Positions 13,241 through 20,700 of a stretch of 30,868 nucleotides of DNA are shown here, piece by piece. Positions within the stretch are counted from its first letter, which is position 1. Every line of letters begins with the position of its first letter. The notes below the pieces were generated by a model that worked only from the letters and a program-made list of their open reading frames with translations, ran no database searches and was not told the origin of the DNA. The translations under genes and the position numbers were made by a program. Origin of the DNA: a virus; IMG/VR virus record IMGVR_UViG_3300036651_000466, positions 1-30,868 of that record; one strand, given 5' to 3'.

Positions 13241-14251
13241 CTAAATTTGGCTCACTAAGAAGCCCTTGAAGTTACAGTTATAGGAACCCCCGTTGCCACC
13301 CCAACCGCCACTACCGCCTCTGCCAGCAGACACAAATACGGTATCACCGACATTTAGTTGCACCAGCGCGGTGACATGCATGTTTACATTTGTCGCCGCT
13401 GCTGTTGCGGGCTGCCAGTCTTGCTCAAGGGGGTTAGCTGTAGAGTTCTTATACAGGTCCATAACTACATATCCATCAGTCGGACCGTTGTTTATCTGAA
13501 GGTTGGCGTTGAACCAGTAGAAGCCCGATACGGGGACGGTATAGGTATAGGTGCTGGTGTTGAAGTTGTTATTGGTGTCAAAGCCCTTAGCGCTGAAGGG
13601 AACAACCTCCCCGGCGTTTGTAAAGTAGTTGGCGGGCGGGCTGCCGTAAACATTGAATTTATACGGGTTGGAGAGGGCGGCTGAGGAGATGGTGCCGTTA
13701 GGAACTACGACTTTACCCGTGCCTTTCGGCGTAAGGTCGATGTCGATGTTCGTATCGCTTCCGACTGCCGATAAGCCGATACCGTTACCAGCCGCAGCGT
13801 TCGCTACCTGGAGACGGTTGACCGCGCTCGTTGTAGCTACTTGGTCAATCCAGGGGTTGCCGTTCGGGTCGGTCAGAGATTTGTGGTAACCGTGCAGCTG
13901 CCCGTGGTTAGCAAGGAAGGCGCTCTGAAAGTCGTTCCAGAGGTTCGCGGTAATCCACATGACGACACTCGCACCCGTTGAGTGCGCTTGTTGGGTGCTG
14001 CCGTCCTGACCTCGGTTGAGGTTCACCACTTGCGAGCCGGAAACCACACCCGTCACTACTTCTTTTACCGAAGGGGTCGGCTGGCCGCTCGCGTTCGTAG
14101 CGTCGATAACCAGCGTGACACCCGTACCTGTAGGCAGGCCGGTAACCGATGATAGGGTCATCGAGGTGTCGCTATTCGCCATTGATGCCGACAGGGTAGT
14201 GGCGAACAGTGGCGTTGCGTTTCTTACGAGGTCATTGGCCGAAGCACTCAC
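13241..14251 (-). CDS. Fibre protein with C1q-like C-terminal domain
   Basis: The GTG at 14251 has AAGGAG six bases upstream and is the first gene after a late promoter module. The 336-residue protein begins MSASANDLVRNATPLFATTL. It has a beta-rich N-terminal region with VVSGSQVVNLNRGQDGSTQQ-type capsid/tail attachment sequence, and a middle shaft (VANAAAGNGIGLSAVGSDTN). The C-terminal 140 residues match the C1q/TNF jelly roll, with YTYTVPVSGFYWFNANLQI, YVVMDLYKNS and LVQLNVGDTVFVSAGRGG. Such domains form trimeric tips that bind receptors. It is likely a second receptor-binding protein besides the spike. Confidence 0.8.
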   Translation of the reverse strand: MSASANDLVRNATPLFATTLSASMANSDTSMTLSSVTGLPTGTGVTLVIDATNASGQPTPSVKEVVTGVVSGSQVVNLNRGQDGSTQQAHSTGASVVMWITANLWNDFQSAFLANHGQLHGYHKSLTDPNGNPWIDQVATTSAVNRLQVANAAAGNGIGLSAVGSDTNIDIDLTPKGTGKVVVPNGTISSAALSNPYKFNVYGSPPANYFTNAGEVVPFSAKGFDTNNNFNTSTYTYTVPVSGFYWFNANLQINNGPTDGYVVMDLYKNSTANPLEQDWQPATAAATNVNMHVTALVQLNVGDTVFVSAGRGGSGGWGGNGGSYNCNFKGFLVSQI

Positions 14252-14330
14252 AGCTTACTCCTTATATGAGTCGCGTGAGCTCTGCTCTCGGCGTTTGATT
14301 CTAATGTAGCAGATGTACTGATTTTGTTCA
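14249..14330 (-). promoter_or_regulatory. Late promoter and hairpin leader module A (fibre operon)
   Basis: Read on the minus strand, an extended -10-like box TGCTACATT is at 14311-14303. After it come a 22-base hairpin (14293-14272) made of outer stem CGC/GCG, conserved CGA, inner stem GAGC/GCTC with an AGA loop, then AAGGAGTAAGCT and the GTG at 14251. The same layout occurs at 17626-17705 and 29250-29335. A -35 is weak (ATGAAC, 17 bases upstream of TACATT). The predicted start is just before the hairpin, putting it at the 5' end of the mRNA. Confidence 0.75.
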
Positions 14331-14341
14331 TCATATTTTTG

Positions 14342-16411
14342 CTAGTTCACTATCCATGACGACGGTGGTTGGACTGGTACCAACTGGCCGGTTACATATA
14401 TCTGGTTCAGCGTCCACGATGTATTGACCGCGTAAGAGGTGACATCAGCCTCCCAGTTGTTCACGATTTTGTTAATCATGCGGCGCTTCTTGACGGAGAT
14501 TTCAGACTCAACCGTGGGAGCTACGGAGGCGAAGGAGAACGGTTCGGCGCTAAAGGCGTAGGTACCAAAGCCAACGTTTGCCTCTGTCGTCCCGAAGGGA
14601 AGTGTCTTTTCAAATAACTGTTCCAATGTCGGGTTGCTGCCTAACGGGGTGCCTGACATACCCAGCGTTATGTTTCCCTGGGGCGTACCGAATTCGTAGA
14701 ATATATACATAATGTGTGACCAGCTCATGTGGTCAGGCGTCACGTGGATAAGTCCGGTCTGGAGGTGGCACTCAAACGGAGCCCCATTGTCGTCGTAGTA
14801 GTTGGGGCTGAGTTCGACTAGGTAGTTACCGGCTTTCGGGTTTGTCGGGATAGCAAGTAGGTGAAGCTCGCCAGAGTTATCCGTATACCGGATGAACTGC
14901 TGCACACCGAAGTCAAAGGCGTAGGGGTTCCAGTTTTGCTTTTCGAGGTCCCATACCATGATGCGGTTGTTTTGCGAGGCCCCGTAGGGGACAGAGATAA
15001 ATAGCTTCCGGTCAAACTCTGTCGCGCAAATGTTGGTTTGGGCTGAAAGGGGAATCGCTTTTAGGTCGGTGCGAATCATCAGGGAAATTTCATTCGTTGA
15101 CAGCACGTTAAAGAGCGTCGGGATAGAACCCGTGGAGTAGATGCCTGCGACACCGCCGGAGTGGAAGTAAACGTTCTGCTCGGTTTGGACAACGGAGCGA
15201 GGCGCACCCGTCCCAAAGGTAGCGAGCGATTGCATCAAGGTAGGGATAGAGACGACTGAGTTTCCGATTGTCGAGGTGGTGATTTGACAATGCCAGGTAG
15301 ACCCGTACCCGGATGGCTCCTCGGTAAGGATGGTAGTCATCGGGTCGCCTTTACCGTCGCGGAACTGTCCGACGTACTTCGGTATCTGTGTACCGCCAGG
15401 CATGATGTCCACCCAACCACCGCCGACATACGGCGAGAAGCCTTCCAGGTAGGGCGGCGTAGCTGAAGCGAAGTACAGCCGCCACGGGTGGTTCGGGTCG
15501 CCAAGCGCGTAGAGGCGGTTGTCTGAGATAGCCAACCAACTAAACGAAGGAGCAGTCGTGGTGTCCGTTTGCGGGACTTGAATAAAGTCGTTGATGGCAG
15601 CGAGCCCGTAGTCGGTGTAGTTGACGGTTGTACCGGAGGTAGGCTGTACGACGCTATCCAGGTAGAACAGTGTGCCGCTAATGTTGTCGCTGGCGTAGAT
15701 GTTGTAACCGATAATGTTTGTAGCCGTCAGCTTCGTCCACGAAAGTCCCACGTAGTACGAACTGGTAGACACCTGGGTAGCGTTCGGGTTGTACCACGCG
15801 TTCCGGTCAACGTTCACGTTTACGGTTGCCACGGTTGAAGGGAGTGTCTCGCCGTTCGATGTGACTGCGGTAATCTCGTAAGAAATCGCGTAAGTACCAG
15901 CTGCAAGGGATGAACTCAAAGTTGTAGTAATCGCCCCTGGAGCGGCTACGTGCGTGTAGCCAACCCAGGTAAACGTCGTGAGGTCGATATACGAGAAAGC
16001 ATCCACACCGTTAGCGATGAGGATTTTGTTATCGTACTGGAGCATGTTTGTCCAGATTGATGTATTCCAGGTGAAGCCGGAAATGGTTGTCCAGGTACCG
16101 CCGTCCTTGGCGTACTTGAACACACCGTTGTCGATGATTCCGTAGTAGTTCGTGCCGTTGTATGAGAACTCCACCGCTCCCGTTACTGGACCCGTGTATG
16201 CTGTACCGTAGTTTCTTGAGCCCCACCGTGTACCCCAAACGCCGTCCTGGGTTTGCATCATGTTTTGTGCCGATACGACTGCACCTATTGGTAGACGGTC
16301 TTCCGCCACCAGAGATATACAACCTGGCTTCCAAGTGAACGTTCCGCTGCCTATAACCTGGTTATAGCCTTTTGGCTGCGATAGCTTGATTTTGGGCATT
16401 GTAGGCTGCAT
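14342..16411 (-). CDS. Tail nozzle / tail-tubular-B-like protein
   Basis: GGGAG lies eight bases before ATG at 16411, inside the end of the endonuclease gene. The 689-residue product begins MQPTMPKIKLSQPKGYNQVI and is built of many short strands typical of the propeller/nozzle proteins of short-tailed phages (T7 gp12 type). LPIGAVVSAQNMMQTQDGVW is followed by repeated blocks such as YYGIIDNGVFKYAKDG, NKILIANGVDAFSYIDL and DNRLYALGDPNHPWRLYFAS. A fibronectin-like insert at about 155-270 contains GTYAISYEITAVTSNGET and NIIGYNIYASDN. It follows the connector candidate in the late order, supporting the tail role. No enzymatic motif is seen. Confidence 0.75.
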   Translation of the reverse strand: MQPTMPKIKLSQPKGYNQVIGSGTFTWKPGCISLVAEDRLPIGAVVSAQNMMQTQDGVWGTRWGSRNYGTAYTGPVTGAVEFSYNGTNYYGIIDNGVFKYAKDGGTWTTISGFTWNTSIWTNMLQYDNKILIANGVDAFSYIDLTTFTWVGYTHVAAPGAITTTLSSSLAAGTYAISYEITAVTSNGETLPSTVATVNVNVDRNAWYNPNATQVSTSSYYVGLSWTKLTATNIIGYNIYASDNISGTLFYLDSVVQPTSGTTVNYTDYGLAAINDFIQVPQTDTTTAPSFSWLAISDNRLYALGDPNHPWRLYFASATPPYLEGFSPYVGGGWVDIMPGGTQIPKYVGQFRDGKGDPMTTILTEEPSGYGSTWHCQITTSTIGNSVVSIPTLMQSLATFGTGAPRSVVQTEQNVYFHSGGVAGIYSTGSIPTLFNVLSTNEISLMIRTDLKAIPLSAQTNICATEFDRKLFISVPYGASQNNRIMVWDLEKQNWNPYAFDFGVQQFIRYTDNSGELHLLAIPTNPKAGNYLVELSPNYYDDNGAPFECHLQTGLIHVTPDHMSWSHIMYIFYEFGTPQGNITLGMSGTPLGSNPTLEQLFEKTLPFGTTEANVGFGTYAFSAEPFSFASVAPTVESEISVKKRRMINKIVNNWEADVTSYAVNTSWTLNQIYVTGQLVPVQPPSSWIVN

Positions 16412-16414
16412 CTA

Positions 16415-16819
16415 TTAGCTCCCGTCCCGTTCTAAATAACTGACCATCCGTTGTGCCTGCTCTAAGCTGTCGCCAATAAGTCCGAGTGCTCTGTTACAGT
16501 TATTGCAGAGAAGCCCGCGAATCTTCCCCGTTTCATGGTCGTGGTCTACGCTTAACAACGTACCCCTGAATGACTCGGGCCTTTTGCAAATATCGCAAAG
16601 ACCATCACGAGCCTCGAACATACTCTCGTATTCTTCATGGGTTATCCCGTAGTTGATTTTGAGGCGACGTTTGCGTTTGTATTCGTGCTCTTTGGAGTTG
16701 TACCACTTTGACCAACGGACGTTCATACAAGGTTTGCAGTACGGTTGTGTGGGATGAAAATCCTCAAGTGGTCTTTCCGTTTGGCAGTCTCGGCAATATT
16801 TAGTTCCTTGAACTTCCAT
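16415..16819 (-). CDS. Endonuclease VII-like HNH enzyme inside the structural operon
   Basis: The ATG at 16819 is preferred because AAGGAT lies eight bases before it. An in-frame TTG at 16849 falls inside the upstream gene. The 134-residue product has C9-x2-C12 and C28-x2-C31, then C75-x2-C78 and C105-x2-C108 around the active site LLSVDHDHETGKIRGLLCNN (D92-H95, followed by N109). This is the recombination endonuclease VII family (T4 gp49), which cuts branched DNA. It sits between the connector and nozzle genes, away from the recombination cluster. It could be a packaging-related resolvase or a free-standing homing-type endonuclease that inserted here. The zinc ligands and HNH core all look intact. 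Confidence 0.87.
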   Translation of the reverse strand: MEVQGTKYCRDCQTERPLEDFHPTQPYCKPCMNVRWSKWYNSKEHEYKRKRRLKINYGITHEEYESMFEARDGLCDICKRPESFRGTLLSVDHDHETGKIRGLLCNNCNRALGLIGDSLEQAQRMVSYLERDGS

Positions 16820-16824
16820 CGCCG

Positions 16825-17628
16825 TTATCCTTGAACACCATACGTCCAATAAGTGCTTGAATACCTGTTAGGGATTCGTGGTCCCATACCGGTCAGACCA
16901 TCAATATCTTTCACGTAGTCGTCCTGGAAGTTGGACGGCATCTCGTTACCGGCTACCATCTGCTTGAGCGCGTCGTTCGCCTTAGCCTCAAGGATTTGGT
17001 ACATGTTCATGTTGTAGTTGACGGCCGACAGTTGGGCGGCAATCTTGTAGATGATGAAACTGGGGTTCGACATCTCTGGCGTGTCGTTCGGGTCAATCAG
17101 GTTACCCGCTGAATCGAAAGTCGGGATGTTGGCGTGTTTGTAATACCGGAAGCTGATATTGGCCCCGATTTCTGCTGCCCCAGATTGCGGTACCCAGCCG
17201 GACTGTAGCGTATAGCCAACCACCGGGTTACCATAGATATAGAAACACGGTTGGTTTTGTAGACTATTTAACGACAGTTCCTCAATCTTCTTAACAGGGA
17301 AGGAGCGAACTGCCGGAGCGCCTGATGTGCTGCCGGGGTAAGTGACCCAGATGAAACCGTCACCGATGAATTTGTAGTCAACGGGCAGGGACCACGTTTG
17401 CGGTCCGTTCGTCTGAGCCTGGATAGTGCCGTAATTTGGTTCAGGTACCCAAAGCTCCTGCCACAGCACCCCTCGTTGGTTTTCCCATTCGGGGATAGCT
17501 AGGTTAGCGATAAGATTACCGAGAATCTGGTAATCCTGGTCACCCGATACGGGTGCAGTTGGATTATTCAACGCTTGCAGTTCTGCTGCTGCGATGATTT
17601 GTCCGTAAGTTAAGCCTGTGTTCGCCAC
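16825..17628 (-). CDS. Head-tail connector / tail-tubular-A-like adaptor
   Basis: GTG at 17628 has AAGGAG seven bases upstream and is the first gene after promoter module B. The 267-residue product begins MANTGLTYGQIIAAAELQAL and continues with ANLAIPEWENQRGVLWQELW, TWSLPVDYKFIGDGFIWVTY, a beta-rich middle, and a helical part (IYKIAAQLSAVNYNMNMYQI, LEAKANDALKQMVAGNE). The mixture of helices and strands and its place before the nozzle gene match adaptor proteins of podoviruses such as T7 gp11 or P22 gp4-like proteins. The identification rests mainly on gene order and size. Confidence 0.65.
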   Translation of the reverse strand: MANTGLTYGQIIAAAELQALNNPTAPVSGDQDYQILGNLIANLAIPEWENQRGVLWQELWVPEPNYGTIQAQTNGPQTWSLPVDYKFIGDGFIWVTYPGSTSGAPAVRSFPVKKIEELSLNSLQNQPCFYIYGNPVVGYTLQSGWVPQSGAAEIGANISFRYYKHANIPTFDSAGNLIDPNDTPEMSNPSFIIYKIAAQLSAVNYNMNMYQILEAKANDALKQMVAGNEMPSNFQDDYVKDIDGLTGMGPRIPNRYSSTYWTYGVQG

Positions 17629-17705
17629 GCGATACTCCTTAGAGTTACGCGTGTGTTCTACACTCGGCGTTTAAATTTAATGTAACAGAACGTTCGGAAT
17701 TTGTT
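17626..17705 (-). promoter_or_regulatory. Late promoter and hairpin leader module B (connector operon)
   Basis: On the minus strand, TGTTACATT at 17687-17679 is followed by a hairpin (17670-17647). Its outer stem is ACGC/GCGT, then CGA, inner stem GTGT/ACAC with an AGA loop, and AC on the 3' side. AAGGAGTATCGC and the GTG at 17628 follow. TAAACA, 17 bases upstream of TACATT, is a fair -35. Both stems differ in sequence from module A while keeping pairing, which supports a selected RNA structure. Confidence 0.78.
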
Positions 17706-20700
17706 TAGCCAATTTTGAGCGGGCCCGGATGACCTATCTTTGTCGGCTTAAGTACCTCGGTTTTATTGATGTGGATGCGAGACGATTTTTTAATCTTCAC
17801 TTGATGCGGTTTGACCTTCTTGAGCCTTACCAGTTTTTGCTTCTTACCCTTTGTATTGTGTTTAAGCGGCGCAACGTATGGTCGTTTCTGCGAGCTGCTG
17901 CCGGAGCCGCTACCTGACTTTCCTTGTGAGTAGGCAAGGGATGGGTTGAGCGAGTAGTCTGATGTGCCATTCCCGTTTGCGCCCTTAGCGATGTCGTAAT
18001 GGCCCACGTTGTATATGCTCCCCAGGAATGAGCTGGTAGGTTGGTTGCCTTTTAGTTCGGCTAAAGCTCCACCTTTTTCAATACTGAATAGCGCCTGTGC
18101 TTCTGATTGGTTTTGCATCTGGTTCCACAGGTCTTGGTGCGCGTTAATCCATGAAGTCTTCTGTCCTTTCGGGATGGCATTGTATTCAGTCCATCCTTCC
18201 GTGACGGCAGGGCTTTGGGCGGGTGGGTAGTTAATCGGCTCATAGCCTCTCGCTTGGCGCTCGGCGTTCGTGTACGCTTCGGTTGCCTGGAACGCTGCCT
18301 GTAGTTGGGGATTGTTCATCAAGGACTGGTACTGCTGTTCCTGGTCGGGGGTGCGTTGGTCTAAGGGGACGCTGCTCAACTGGTTGAGCTGGTTCTCCAG
18401 GTCATTTTGCTCTGGAGTCATGGTGGGGTACGGGTTGTTTTTGGCAAAGTCGCTCTTTACCGAGTTACCCTGTATGGCATTGTTGTTGAACCACTGTTCA
18501 TCCGCAGTTATCGTGTCCTTAATCCAAGGGTTTTTATTGAGGAGGTCGGTCCGGTCTGCACTACCGGGTGCCATCATTTCGTACTGCACGTAGGTCTTGT
18601 ACTTATCCGGCGATAGGTCGTATACGGGCTCGTGGTTCGGCTGTGACTTCTGGAAGTTCAAGTACGTGTTTCGACCCTTATCGTCAGCGTACAGGTCTGC
18701 CGCGTTGCTGGCTGATTGCGCTGGGCCTAACTGGATTGTCTGCCCCTGGTCGGTCTTGTTGCGGGCGATAGCCTTGTTGAACGTAGCCAACGAGCCCGCG
18801 TCGTTCGCGCCGTTAAGTGACTGCCTGCCCTTATTCAAGGTGTTGTAGTAGGCATTCGCTTGGTCTATACCAGTCTTATCAGAGATATTTCCTTCATCTG
18901 GTGCGGCCTTTGCACCCTTAGTATTTAATATCTCTCCAGGAATGCCCGTGAGGTTAGGGGCTGCTGGAGCGCCCTTAGTGTGAGGGAGAGTACTACCCGT
19001 AAGTAGTTGGAGTGCTTCCTGACCGATTGACGCCTTCCCGTTGTTCACTTTGGTGATGTACTGTGAGGGGGATATAAGAGTGCCTTCAAGGTTCTGCATC
19101 CTCCCTTGACCACCGTTGGCAGTACCCTTACCGACCGTGACTCCTGTTCGTAAGTCTTCACCGTATGCCTGGTTAGCTAACGCCGCCGCCATAGGGTTTA
19201 CGTGGTTTATTATGGTTCCCGCTGCGCCTTTGTAGTTGTGCTGGCGTGAATCACTCACAGCGGTTCCGACATCTTTAACTAGCCCTAAAGTACCTCCCGC
19301 GTGTATGGTCGCGTGTTTGTTACCAGTCCAATCCCGATACGCTGCCTGTAGGCCAAGGTACAAAGCGCCCATCAATGCGAAGTTTGCGGTTGCCCCGTAG
19401 TTTCCCTTGATGTTTACAACACTGACTCCCGCTCTGGCAGTAGTCTTGAGGTAGTTGTAGAAGATAGTGGTATAACGCAGGGCGGTAGGTACCGATTTGT
19501 CATCACCCATGAAGTGGTCAATGTCAGCGTTGACTGCTTTCCCGTCGTTCCCCATCCGCTTACCGGCGTCATATATAGCGGCACGGAACGCATTATCCAC
19601 GGCGCTCATGGTACCCGAGGTTACCTTATTAGCATGGGGCAAGTTCATCTTATCCAGCACCCCAGTGATAACCGTCTTCTCTCCAGAACCGTAGTCTGCC
19701 ACATGCCCACCATCACGTAAGCGCTGTATTGTTACTGACTTACGGAAGTCTGAGTCGGTCGCGTAACGGACGAGTGATTTAGTCATCTGGGCAATACCCA
19801 GTGGACCAGATTGTATGTCGTGTCCTGCTACGTTCACCGTCAACTTACCGGCAGCTAACCCAGCCTGTACCATCTGGTTAATAACGTGGACGTTCGCAAC
19901 CATCATAATAAGGTTCTGGACACCCCGGTTGGCCTTATCCAACATGTGGGGGATAAATGACTCTGGCGTGGGGTGGCCGAAGTTTTCCTTTAGGAGATTG
20001 TACCCCTGCTTGGAGATGAACTTACCGCCGAATAGCGTGTCCACGTCCTTACCAATACCCGTAACTTCGCGGTCACCAGGCATTTCCTCGTCGTGTATGC
20101 CGAACTTCTCAGGGTTTCTGATGACTTGCTGTAGGGCATCAAACCGGGCTTTAGAACGACCGACACTCGTGTGGTACTCGTTCCCGATTTTCCCGTAGTT
20201 CCTCTCGTACTTGAACCCGTTTTCCTCTAGTTCTCGCGTAGGTACATTACCGTCTGCGCGGAAGACCTTTTTCCCTGACACAAGATTTCCTTCGGAGTCT
20301 TTATGAATACCCGTAGACTCCTGGGTTCCGTACCGTGTCTCACCGTCGTCTGCTACGAACTTCTGAATCATACGGTGCAACCCATGTCCCGACTTGGGGT
20401 TCAGAAAGTCCATCAGCGAATCCCTGGCTTTCTGTATTGGTGTTGCGCCCGCTTTCTTTAGACCCTTGCGGTAGAGACGAGTAGCGTAGTTTTTCAGCCG
20501 ACCGAAACCTGCTTCTCTGTGGGAAGACTCAAGAACGTTAGCGCCCATCTCGTTCAACCGGCGAGCCATCTGCGTAACCGCTTCAATCTTCGGGGTTACT
20601 TCTTCAGGTTTAGCCGAACCCTCCAGATTGTCCCGCACCGCCTGGCGTTCCTCTGGTGTGAGTTCTTCTTCGACGGCCTTCTCAAAGGCGTCACCTTTAA

